22,512 nucleotides of DNA, from NCBI GenBank assembly GCA_900552055.1, contig URYI01000017.1, positions 1 to 22,512 of the forward strand, in the 5' to 3' direction. Numbering within the stretch: position 1 is the first letter of the stretch; every line of letters begins with the position of its first letter. Below, one piece after another: positions 1 to 5,973 of the stretch. Made by a program: the position numbers and the translations under genes. A model generated the notes under the pieces. The model ran no database searches, was not told where the DNA came from, and saw only the letters and a program-made list of their open reading frames with translations. Source of the DNA: an uncultured Eubacteriales bacterium (GTDB lineage: Bacteria; Bacillota; Clostridia; Christensenellales; QALW01).

Positions 1-4
1 TACG

Positions 5-28
5 GCCGCAAACGCGCCGCGGCTTTTT
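5..28 (+). terminator. Possible terminator of a gene left of the window
   Basis: A 5-bp stem (gccgc at 5-9, gcggc at 19-23) is followed directly by five T residues. It could end a plus-strand gene lying left of the window. The stem is short, so this is a weak call. Confidence 0.25.
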
Positions 29-62
29 GGGGGCAGCGCCCTGCTCCGGTTATATATTGATA

Positions 63-100
63 ACACATTACGCCGCCCCTTACGGGGCGGCGTAATGTGT
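63..100. repeat. Perfect 17-bp GC-rich hairpin
   Basis: Positions 63-79 and 84-100 are exact reverse complements around a 4-base loop (ttac). There is no T tract on either side, so it is not a classical terminator. It abuts the palindrome mosaic that starts at 102 and may belong to the same repeat. Confidence 0.7.
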
Positions 101-101
101 A

Positions 102-199
102 ATGATATCCGTTCCCACAGGGAACGGATGATATACCCTTTAAAGGGTATGATATTTGCCGCGCAGATGATATACTGGCGTATAAAGGAACGGATATCA
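102..199 (+). repeat. Mosaic of short palindromes, left copy
   Basis: A string of small palindromes (ccgttccc...ggaacgg, accctttaaagggt, a degraded tctgcgc-type unit, a degraded tatacgc-type unit, ggaacgg) separated by ATGATAT/GATATC spacers. Read on this strand, unit order and sequence match the reverse complement of 1111-1213 with only scattered mismatches. The two copies therefore form an inverted repeat about 0.9 kb apart around the two genes at 281-931. No open reading frame runs through it. Such mosaics are probably dispersed through the genome, but that cannot be seen from one window. Confidence 0.8.
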
Positions 200-280
200 C
201 TGTTTTATGGCATGCAGAAAAGAATAAAAAACGTAGAATCGAGCATAGGCCAATAATTATTTAGTGTTCCATTTTTGACA

Positions 281-619
281 TTATGTGTTGATAATAATTA
301 TAACCTTAACGGCAATGCTGCGTTTTTTACATTGGTCAATCACATATTTTGTGCCGCGGGAAGTACCGTCCCAAAATGCAAGCACCAAATCGGCATTTTC
401 AATAATAGTTATATTTCGCTTTAAAGGCGCGGCGCGGCCGTATCTGGAGTAGTCGGGCAGAAATTCTGTAAGCTTCAGTCCGTTAGCCAAAGCATACTCT
501 CTTGCGCAGGTATCTATCCCTTTTGCGCCGCCTGAAATAATTTCTGCCGTCTCTTCTGGCAGGAATCTTTCCAATTTCTCTACTTTTAAACCTCTTGATC
601 CAATTACAGCAACTTTCAT
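281..619 (-). CDS. SLOG-fold nucleotide-binding protein (DUF2493/YAcAr-like)
   Basis: A 112-residue Rossmann-like protein. The N-terminal strand and glycine loop read MKVAVIGSRG. The second glycine motif is ISGGAKGIDTCA (about residues 28-39), followed by PDYSRYGRAAPLKRN (about 55-69) and ADLVLAFWDGTSRGT (about 76-90). These are the hallmarks of the small SLOG proteins related to DprA and YspA, which are thought to bind a nucleotide or nucleotide-derived ligand. No effector domain is fused to it, so the biochemical role is unknown. The start is supported by AAAGGAAA upstream (625-632). It is divergent from the RHH gene at 728 and shares its control region, suggesting joint regulation. The AT-rich composition and flanking inverted repeats suggest horizontal acquisition. 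The family call is fairly sure; a cellular function is not claimed. Confidence 0.85.
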   Translation of the reverse strand: MKVAVIGSRGLKVEKLERFLPEETAEIISGGAKGIDTCAREYALANGLKLTEFLPDYSRYGRAAPLKRNITIIENADLVLAFWDGTSRGTKYVIDQCKKRSIAVKVIIIINT

Positions 620-690
620 ATATGTTTCCTTTCAAATTTTGTGGATATATAGTATATCTATTAGCAACATTATAACACATAATAACTATA

Positions 691-715
691 AAATAAACAT
701 ATAATATGTTTATTT
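691..715. promoter_or_regulatory. Perfect 12+12 bp palindromic operator candidate
   Basis: AAATAAACATAT (691-702) and ATATGTTTATTT (704-715) are exact reverse complements around one central base. The palindrome contains TATAAT (700-705), a plausible -10 for the RHH gene, and ends one base before its AAGGTGA ribosome binding site. On the minus strand TATAAT (669-674) could serve the SLOG gene, placing the palindrome over its -35 region. Ribbon-helix-helix repressors commonly bind such sites next to their own gene, so autoregulation is inferred. Confidence 0.6.
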
Positions 716-727
716 GAAGGTGAATTT

Positions 728-931
728 ATGGCTATAAAAAGCGTTTCTATTAGAATTGAAAAAGAAATGTTAGATAAGCTCGCGTTTATTGCTGATTATG
801 AGGGTAGATCAGTAAATAGTCATATTCTTGTTTTAATAAGAGAAAGTATTCAAAAGTTTGAGCAAACAAATGGTAATATTGATGGCAAAATTCAGCCGGA
901 TTTAAATGTAAAGCCTACAAGGAAAAAATGA
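728..931 (+). CDS. Ribbon-helix-helix DNA-binding protein (Arc-like)
   Basis: A 67-residue protein opening with the short beta strand KSVSIRIEKEMLDKL, then helix LAFIADYEGRS and helix VNSHILVLIRESIQKFEQ. This is the RHH (MetJ/Arc) pattern in which paired strands of a dimer read the DNA major groove. The last ~20 residues are polar, basic at the very end, and probably disordered. The start is supported by AAGGTGA (716-722). The gene is divergent from the SLOG gene at 281-619 with 108 bp between them, and the perfect palindrome at 691-715 lies immediately upstream. The likely job is repression of both genes. It could also be an antitoxin-type regulator, but no toxin-like partner is visible, so simple autoregulation is preferred. 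Confidence 0.8.
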   Translation: MAIKSVSIRIEKEMLDKLAFIADYEGRSVNSHILVLIRESIQKFEQTNGNIDGKIQPDLNVKPTRKK

Positions 932-959
932 GATACTTATAATCATTCATAATACATCG

Positions 960-988
960 GCGGCGTGGTACAAAGCGCCGCTCTTTTT
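960..988 (+). terminator. Rho-independent terminator of the RHH gene
   Basis: GCGGCG (960-965) pairs with CGCCGC (976-981) around a 10-base loop, followed by tcttttt. It lies 29 bp after the RHH stop codon and is correctly oriented. Confidence 0.7.
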
Positions 989-1041
989 CTCTCCATCCGC
1001 TCAAACGGATTTCCAAAATCAGAGCACAAACTGTTTAAATA

Positions 1042-1213
1042 ATGATATATCGCTGACGCGATATGATATACGGCTGCGCCTTATGATATGTTTGCGAAGC
1101 AAGCATGATATAATATCCGTTCCCTTTATACGCTAAAGCGTATATCATCTGCGCAGCAGATATCATACCCTTTAAAGGGTATATCATCCGTTCCTGCAGG
1201 GAACGGATATCAT
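1042..1213 (-). repeat. Mosaic of short palindromes, right copy (longer)
   Basis: Seven small palindromic cores are separated by ATGATAT on the left half and ATATCAT on the right half: atcgc/gcgat, cggctgcgcc, gtttgc/gcaagc, tatacgctaaagcgtata, atctgc/gcagat, accctttaaagggt, and ccgttcc/ggaacgg. The right-hand part (1111-1213) is the inverted counterpart of 102-199. Positions 1042-1110 hold three extra units missing from the left copy. The spacer orientation flips near the middle, so the array has a symmetric layout. Confidence 0.8.
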
Positions 1214-1258
1214 TGCAAAAAGCCTTATTTGTCTAATAGACAAATAAGGCTTTTTGCA
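1214..1258. terminator. Strong bidirectional terminator after tRNA-Leu
   Basis: A perfect 21-bp stem (1214-1234 with 1238-1258) around a 3-base loop, with an A tract in the left arm and a T tract in the right arm, so it can end transcription in either direction. Its left-going form directly follows the 3' CCA of the tRNA gene (minus strand). Confidence 0.85.
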
Positions 1259-1346
1259 TGGTGCCGGTGGTGGGACTCGAACCCACACGGGTGATTAGCC
1301 CAACGGATTTTGAGTCCGTCACGTCTGCCAATTCCATCACACCGGC
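1259..1346 (-). tRNA. tRNA-Leu(CAA), CCA encoded
   Basis: Read on the minus strand it has acceptor arms GCCGGTG and CACCGGC, then discriminator A and an encoded CCA (1259-1261). The anticodon stem ACGGA/TCCGT encloses loop CTCAAAA, giving anticodon CAA (leucine, UUG codons). A long variable arm, as expected of class II tRNA-Leu, precedes T arm GTGGG-TTCGAGT-CCCAC. A strong terminator follows at once. The 5' half (1306-1346) is repeated exactly at 1496-1536. Confidence 0.95.
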
Positions 1347-1370
1347 ATTTATATTTTTAAGTCTTACTCC

Positions 1371-1403
1371 CGATGTCCTGTCCGAGAAATCGGAGGGACA
1401 TCG
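1371..1403. repeat. Two-part hairpin in the tRNA-Leu leader
   Basis: Outer stem cgatgtcc/ggacatcg (8 bp) and inner stem tccga/tcgga around a gaaa loop. It lies between the tRNA and the putative promoter, so it would be in the precursor leader. No T tract follows on either strand, so it is not a terminator. It could be an RNA-processing or protein-binding element. Confidence 0.55.
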
Positions 1404-1412
1404 TGGAGGGAC

Positions 1413-1443
1413 ATTAAAAACCATTTACATATTGAGTTGTCAA
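1413..1443 (-). promoter_or_regulatory. Possible promoter for tRNA-Leu
   Basis: On the minus strand a consensus TTGACA (1443 to 1438) is followed after 19 bases by TTTAAT (1418 to 1413), about 67 bp upstream of the tRNA 5' end. The spacing is longer than ideal. The site lies inside the segment between the intact tRNA and the duplicated 5' half, so this segment may supply the present promoter. Confidence 0.35.
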
Positions 1444-1466
1444 AAGCCTTGATAAATCAAGGGTTT
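1443..1466. repeat. Small inverted repeat between tRNA-Leu and its partial copy
   Basis: aaagccttga and tcaagggttt pair around taaa with one mismatch. It overlaps the -35 end of the putative tRNA promoter. Its placement inside the segment bounded by the duplicated tRNA halves makes it a candidate remnant of an integrated element. Confidence 0.4.
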
Positions 1467-1495
1467 CAGCCATAGTGGTATGAAACGGCGAAGTA

Positions 1496-1536
1496 GATTT
1501 TGAGTCCGTCACGTCTGCCAATTCCATCACACCGGC
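1496..1536 (-). pseudogene. Partial copy of tRNA-Leu (5' half only)
   Basis: All 41 bases are identical to 1306-1346 of the intact tRNA-Leu gene, covering the acceptor 5' strand, D arm and 5' side of the anticodon arm. Nothing resembling the variable arm, T arm or 3' acceptor follows, so it cannot make a tRNA. The exact match over a precise tRNA half suggests a footprint of site-specific integration or a local duplication. Confidence 0.85.
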
Positions 1537-1763
1537 GTATATATATTTATGAGTGCAATTTAACAGGCAAAAACAGCCGTTCTTCTAAGCGTGCCCGAAG
1601 AATGCCATCAATGCATCGAGGGTATAATAGCATAAAATCTTTTTACGCGCAATATCTTTTTTATAAATATATGAGGCCGGGCGGGCTTTTTATTTTAAAT
1701 TGGGCGCCGGGTGCGCCTAAATTGAATTTGTTATATAAAAGTAATGGAATGTTCAGAGATTTA
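1537..1763. other. Gene-free spacer upstream of polA
   Basis: AT-rich spacer. One open frame (1500-1781) starts inside the duplicated tRNA half, has no ribosome binding site and resembles no protein family, so it is not called. No strong terminator or riboswitch-like structure is visible. Confidence 0.5.
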
Positions 1764-1772
1764 TGCTATAAT
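1764..1772 (+). promoter_or_regulatory. Extended -10 promoter of polA
   Basis: TGCTATAAT is a full extended -10 element (TGnTATAAT). The matching -35 position (1744-1749) is weak, as is usual for extended -10 promoters. It sits 34 bp before the polA start, leaving room for the ribosome binding site AAGGAG at 1794-1799. Confidence 0.65.
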
Positions 1773-1805
1773 AACTTATGATTTATATTGCTTAAGGAGT
1801 TTTGA

Positions 1806-4337
1806 ATGGAAAAATTTTTGCTGGTGGACGGTAACTCCCTTTTAAACAGGGCGTTTTACGCGCTGCCTGTGCTCAGTACCGCTTCGGGCGAATATACAAA
1901 CGCTGTGTACGGCTTTTTCAATATGCTTTTCAGCATGCTGGACAGGCTGGAGCCGGGGTATGCCGCCGTGGCCTTTGACCGCAAGGAGCCGACTTTCAGG
2001 CACAAGCAGTTTGCCGAATATAAGGCGGGGCGCAAGCCTATGCCCGACGAGCTTATTCCTCAGTTTCCCCTGCTCAAGAGCGCGCTGGAGGAAATCAATA
2101 TGCCCTTTATTGAAATGCCCGGCTATGAGGCGGACGACCTTTTGGGCACCCTCTCTCTGATGGGGGAAAATTCCGGGCTGGAATGCTGCGTGCTTTCGGG
2201 GGATAAGGATGTTTTGCAGCTGGTCTCGGATAGAACCACCGTTTTTCTCACCAAAAAGGGCATAAGTGAGCTGGAAACCTATACGCCCGCTTTTCTCATG
2301 GAAAAAATGGGGCTGGAGCCGGGGCAGATTGTGGACCTTAAGGCGCTGATGGGGGATTCTTCGGATAACATCCCCGGCATTCCGGGCATAGGGGAAAAAA
2401 CTGCCCTTAAGCTGCTGGGGGAATATAAAAATGTGGATAACCTCCTGGCCCATGCTGATGAAATAAAGGGCAAGCTGGGGGAAAAAATAGCGGCTGGTCG
2501 GGAAAACGCCCTTTTGAGCCGGCAGCTTGCGACTATAGACAGAAACGTCCCAATAGAGGGCGGGGCGCAGCAGTTTAAATTTGAACGGGCGGATGAGAAA
2601 ACTCTCCGCGCTCTCTTTACCCGGCTGGAGTTTAAATCCCTTTTAAAAAAGCTGCCTGCGGGGGAAGAAGAAATCAGCAAGAACAAGCAGAGTGAAATAG
2701 TTCAGCTTCTGCCTGAAGAACTGCCCCCGCTGGGCGAGAAAATCGCCGTTTACTGGAGCCTGGACGAAACGGGCGGACTGTATATAACAGACGATGGACA
2801 AAAGGAATATTATATTAAGGTGTGCGACGGCATGCTGGACGAGGGGGTCAGCCCACAAAGCGCGCTGGAAGCCCTCTCCGGCCTGTTTAACGGGCGAAAG
2901 CTTATAGGCTTTGACGTTAAAGCGCTTATGCATGCGCTTAACGATTATAAATGTCCTCTGCCTGAAGAATACGAGGACGCAGTGCTGGCCTGGTACCTTC
3001 TGGAGCCGCTCAAAAACGACTATCCCATAGAAGCGCTGACAGAAAAATATGCTTCAGGCAAAGCGTGCGCGGTTTGGGCCGCCTTTGAGGATATGCTCTC
3101 CCGGCTGGAACGCGAAGGGGCCGGCGCGCTGTACCGCGAAATAGAACTGCCCCTGCTCAGGGTGCTGTTTGATATGGAACTGATAGGCTTCAGGGCGGAC
3201 GCGGATGTGCTCCGGGAGCTGAGCGTTGAGTATACCGGCCGCCTTAATTCGCTCAGCGCCAGGATATTTGAGATGGCGGGCGAAAGCTTTAACATAAACA
3301 GCACAAAGCAATTAGGAAGCGTGCTTTTTGAAAAGCTGGGACTGCCCCACGGCCGCAAGACAAAGACGGGCTATTCCACTGATATAGACGTATTGGAAAA
3401 CCTGCGCGAGCAGCATGAAATTATCCCGTTAATAATGGAGTACAGGCAGATACAGAAGATAAAGAGCACCTATACCGACGGCCTGCTTGCCCTTATTCAG
3501 CCTGAGGGCAGGATACACACCACTTTTAAGCAGACAGTAACCGCTACGGGGCGCATTTCCAGCGTGGAGCCCAATCTTCAGAATATACCCGTGCGCACGG
3601 ATGAGGGCCGCAACATCCGCAGGGCGTTTATCCCTGCGGAAGGGTGCGTGCTGTTAGACGGGGATTATTCCCAGATTGAGCTGCGCGTTCTGGCCCATCT
3701 TTCGGGGGACGAACATCTTATAAGAGCTTTTAACGAGGATGAGGACATACACACCAGCACGGCCGCCAGGGTGTTTAATGTGCCCGTTGGGGAAGTGGAC
3801 GCTCAGATGAGAAGGGCGGCCAAGGCGGTTAATTTCGGCATAATCTACGGCATAAGCGATTTTGGGCTGGCCTCAAATATCGGGGTAAGCCGGCGGCAGG
3901 CAGGGGAATATATAAAGGAATATTTCCAGAGCTATCCCAAAATCAAGGAATTTATGGACAGGTGCGTGAGTACGGCTAAAGAAAAGGGCTATGCCCAGAC
4001 CATAATGGGGCGCCGCCGCCCTATGCCCGAATTAACCTCCTCCAACTATAATACGCGCACCTTCGGTGAGCGCGCCGCTATGAATATGCCCGTTCAGGGC
4101 AGCGCGGCGGACATAATAAAAGCGGCCATGATTAAAACAGCGCAGGCGCTTAAAGATAAAAATTTAAAATCCCGCTTGATATTGCAGGTACACGACGAAC
4201 TGATTATAGAGGCGCCTGAAGGCGAAGCGGAAGAGGCGGGGCTGCTTTTAAAGGAATGCATGGAAAATGTTTTAAAATTGAGCGTGCCTTTAAAGGTAGA
4301 AGTAAAAGCGGGCAAGAGCTGGTACGAGACCAAATAG
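1806..4337 (+). CDS. polA: DNA polymerase I
   Basis: An 843-residue family A polymerase for gap filling, Okazaki-fragment maturation and repair. The N-terminal 5'-3' nuclease domain (about 1-290) opens with LLVDGNSLLNRAFYAL and contains PGYEADDLLGT, LSGDKDVLQLV and GDSSDNIPGIPGIGEKTA. A middle region (about 300-460) holds the position of the proofreading domain but lacks recognisable DxE, ExoII and ExoIII residues. The polymerase domain has motif A DYSQIELR with D620, O-helix RRAAKAVNFGIIYG with K673, F677 and Y681, and motif C QVHDEL with D797. Length and the inactive exonuclease resemble Bacillus-type enzymes. The start follows AAGGAG with 6-bp spacing. It is probably monocistronic or loosely linked to coaE, 459 bp downstream. 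The call is secure. Confidence 0.98.
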   Translation: MEKFLLVDGNSLLNRAFYALPVLSTASGEYTNAVYGFFNMLFSMLDRLEPGYAAVAFDRKEPTFRHKQFAEYKAGRKPMPDELIPQFPLLKSALEEINMPFIEMPGYEADDLLGTLSLMGENSGLECCVLSGDKDVLQLVSDRTTVFLTKKGISELETYTPAFLMEKMGLEPGQIVDLKALMGDSSDNIPGIPGIGEKTALKLLGEYKNVDNLLAHADEIKGKLGEKIAAGRENALLSRQLATIDRNVPIEGGAQQFKFERADEKTLRALFTRLEFKSLLKKLPAGEEEISKNKQSEIVQLLPEELPPLGEKIAVYWSLDETGGLYITDDGQKEYYIKVCDGMLDEGVSPQSALEALSGLFNGRKLIGFDVKALMHALNDYKCPLPEEYEDAVLAWYLLEPLKNDYPIEALTEKYASGKACAVWAAFEDMLSRLEREGAGALYREIELPLLRVLFDMELIGFRADADVLRELSVEYTGRLNSLSARIFEMAGESFNINSTKQLGSVLFEKLGLPHGRKTKTGYSTDIDVLENLREQHEIIPLIMEYRQIQKIKSTYTDGLLALIQPEGRIHTTFKQTVTATGRISSVEPNLQNIPVRTDEGRNIRRAFIPAEGCVLLDGDYSQIELRVLAHLSGDEHLIRAFNEDEDIHTSTAARVFNVPVGEVDAQMRRAAKAVNFGIIYGISDFGLASNIGVSRRQAGEYIKEYFQSYPKIKEFMDRCVSTAKEKGYAQTIMGRRRPMPELTSSNYNTRTFGERAAMNMPVQGSAADIIKAAMIKTAQALKDKNLKSRLILQVHDELIIEAPEGEAEEAGLLLKECMENVLKLSVPLKVEVKAGKSWYETK

Positions 4338-4796
4338 CCGCGAAAAAACGGGGCGTTTTATAATGGCCGGTAAACGCATGGATGTCAGGAGCGCATTTTA
4401 AACCAGGGACAATTTTTTGCCATAGGCGCCGCACGGAGAAAAATGCCTGGAGGGATACAGGTGCAAGCAATTAAGGCTAAATTAAGCCGGCAGGAAATAC
4501 CATCAGAATGCAATGCGCTGTATAAGGAAGGCTTTTCTGATTTGCCTGATTGACATTTTTTCATAATACCCGGCATTCGTACTGCCCGCCCGGAAAGACT
4601 GGGGAGCGACCCCTCTTTGCGGTCAAGGCCTTTTATGGAGATATACGCTCTATGGCCGCAGAGCGCACGGATAAAGACCTAACTGGTTTTTAAGCCCGCG
4701 CAGCGGAGCGGAAGGGAAGGGTATTCTGGGCAAAATGCACTGCACTCTGTCTGTATTGTTTAGCAGGGCTGATATTTATATATAAGGAAGAAAAGC
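4338..4796. other. 459-bp gap between polA and coaE
   Basis: No plausible gene. Two small hairpins can be seen: aaaacg/cgtttt (4345-4359) just after the polA stop, and gggg/cccc (4601-4613) followed by tcttt. Either could be a weak terminator. TTGACA occurs at 4550-4555 but lacks a -10 at proper spacing. TTGTTT (4756-4761) and TATATA (4779-4784) are 17 bp apart but overlap the coaE ribosome binding site, so they are unlikely to form its promoter. Confidence 0.4.
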
Positions 4797-5420
4797 ATGG
4801 AGATAATCGGACTCACGGGCGGCATGGCCTCAGGCAAGAGCGCCTGCACGCAGTATTTAAAAAGCAGGGGCGTAATTGTGCTGGATGCGGATGAAATATC
4901 CCGTGATTTAACGCGCAAAGGCAATATAGGCGCATTGCGCCTGCTTCAGGAGCTGGGAGAAGAATTTTTTGACAACGGCGAGCTTAACCGGGCTAAAACT
5001 GCCCGCTGGGCGTTCTCTTCTTCCCAGAATATTGAAAAATTAAATTCTATAATTCACCCGCTGGTAATCAGCCGACTGCATGAAGAAATAGAAAAGCTTA
5101 AGGCTGCTGGGGAAAAGGCGGTGGTAATGGACTGTCCTCTGCTGTTTGAAAGCGGGCTGGATAAAGAATGCAGCCAGATCTGGCTGGTAACGGCTGATTA
5201 TGAAACAAGGCTCAGGCGCGCCCAGGCGCGCTCCGGACTGAGCAGGGAAGAAGCGGCAGCGCGGATTGAACGGCAGATGAGCGACCAGAGCCGGGCGGCG
5301 CGCAGCGATATAATAATAGAAAATAACGGGAGTATAGCCGAGCTGGAGGAAAAACTGCGGCCTCTGGCCGACAGGCTTTTAGGGGTGAAGGATGAAAAGG
5401 GAAGGAAAGAAGAAAGGTAA
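4797..5420 (+). CDS. coaE: Dephospho-CoA kinase
   Basis: A 207-residue cytoplasmic P-loop kinase for the last step of coenzyme A synthesis, ATP-dependent phosphorylation of the 3'-hydroxyl of dephospho-CoA. The Walker A loop GGMASGKS lies at residues 8-15. The family motif VLDADEISRDL (D30, D32) follows, and VVMDCPLLFESGLDKE is the central strand with its family-specific loop. The lid and C-terminal helices include RARSGLSREEAAARI-type sequence. Length is typical of the family. The start is supported by AAGGAAG (4784-4790). The 3' end overlaps the lytic transglycosylase gene by 29 bp, so translation is probably coupled. The charged C-terminal tail (GVKDEKGRKEER) is what the overlap encodes and is probably not part of the fold. 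Confidence 0.96.
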   Translation: MEIIGLTGGMASGKSACTQYLKSRGVIVLDADEISRDLTRKGNIGALRLLQELGEEFFDNGELNRAKTARWAFSSSQNIEKLNSIIHPLVISRLHEEIEKLKAAGEKAVVMDCPLLFESGLDKECSQIWLVTADYETRLRRAQARSGLSREEAAARIERQMSDQSRAARSDIIIENNGSIAELEEKLRPLADRLLGVKDEKGRKEER

Positions 5421-5973
5421 AAAAGTTTTTTGGATAAGCTTCAGCCTGCTGGCCGTATTAATTATAGCGGCGGTGCTTCTGCGCCCAATGGTGCTGAAAT
5501 GGAGCTATCCTTTAAAATATGAGGAGCAGGTGGAAAAATACGCTGCGGAATACGGCCTGGACGATATGCTGGTCTATTCAATAATAAGATGCGAAAGCTC
5601 TTTTGACCCTGAGGCGCGTTCCCGTGCGGGCGCCTGCGGGCTTATGCAGCTTATGCCCGCGACTGCTCAATGGTTCGCTGAGAATAAGGAAAAAATAGAG
5701 TACAGTCAGGAAATGCTATTTGACCCTGATTACAATATACGCTTAGGATGCGCGTATTTAAGCTATTTGGAGGAGCGCTTTGAGGGCAATTTGGGCAATA
5801 TGCTGGCTGCCTATAACGCCGGCGAGGGACGGGTGCGCCAATGGCTCAGCAGCCCCATTTACAGTGAGGACGGCCAGAATCTGAGCGCCATACCCTATCC
5901 GGAGACCAAAAATTACGTTGAGAGGGTGCAGAATGCCTATGCCATGTACAACCAGCTTTACCGCGAAATTTAA
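5392..5973 (+). CDS. Membrane-anchored lytic transglycosylase (SLT, GH23-type)
   Basis: A 193-residue protein with a short basic cytoplasmic start (MKREGKKKGKK), one membrane segment at about residues 12-32, and an extracytoplasmic SLT domain. Catalytic motif IIRCESSFDPEA places the glutamate at E68. GLMQLMPATAQW, the NIRLGCAYLSYLEERF helix and LAAYNAGEGRVRQWL complete the Slt70-like signature. YPETKNYVERV near the C terminus is also typical. It would cleave the MurNAc-GlcNAc bond of peptidoglycan to give 1,6-anhydroMurNAc ends. No LysM or other wall-binding module is present. The start follows AGGGGTG inside the end of coaE, and the stop lies inside the next gene, so the three genes form a tightly coupled operon. 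Confidence 0.93.
   Translation: MKREGKKKGKKVFWISFSLLAVLIIAAVLLRPMVLKWSYPLKYEEQVEKYAAEYGLDDMLVYSIIRCESSFDPEARSRAGACGLMQLMPATAQWFAENKEKIEYSQEMLFDPDYNIRLGCAYLSYLEERFEGNLGNMLAAYNAGEGRVRQWLSSPIYSEDGQNLSAIPYPETKNYVERVQNAYAMYNQLYREI

Noticed and set aside
483..680. 65-residue minus-strand frame overlapping the SLOG gene start
   Set aside because: It is a shifted reading of the SLOG gene and its upstream DNA, with no independent start signal.
1042..1213. CRISPR array
   Set aside because: The spacer-like words are a 7-base constant and the intervening units are short palindromes of differing sequence; no direct repeats of CRISPR length and no cas genes.
1258..1452. Open frames on both strands across tRNA-Leu
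   Set aside because: They translate the tRNA gene; the cloverleaf is complete and explains the sequence.
1500..1781. 93-residue open frame upstream of polA
   Set aside because: It begins inside the duplicated tRNA half, has no ribosome binding site, covers the polA promoter and resembles no protein family.
1842..2453. 203-residue minus-strand frame inside polA
   Set aside because: An antisense shadow of the conserved nuclease domain of polA.
4756..4784. Promoter TTGTTT-17-TATATA for coaE
   Set aside because: The -10 touches the ribosome binding site, so transcripts would lack it.
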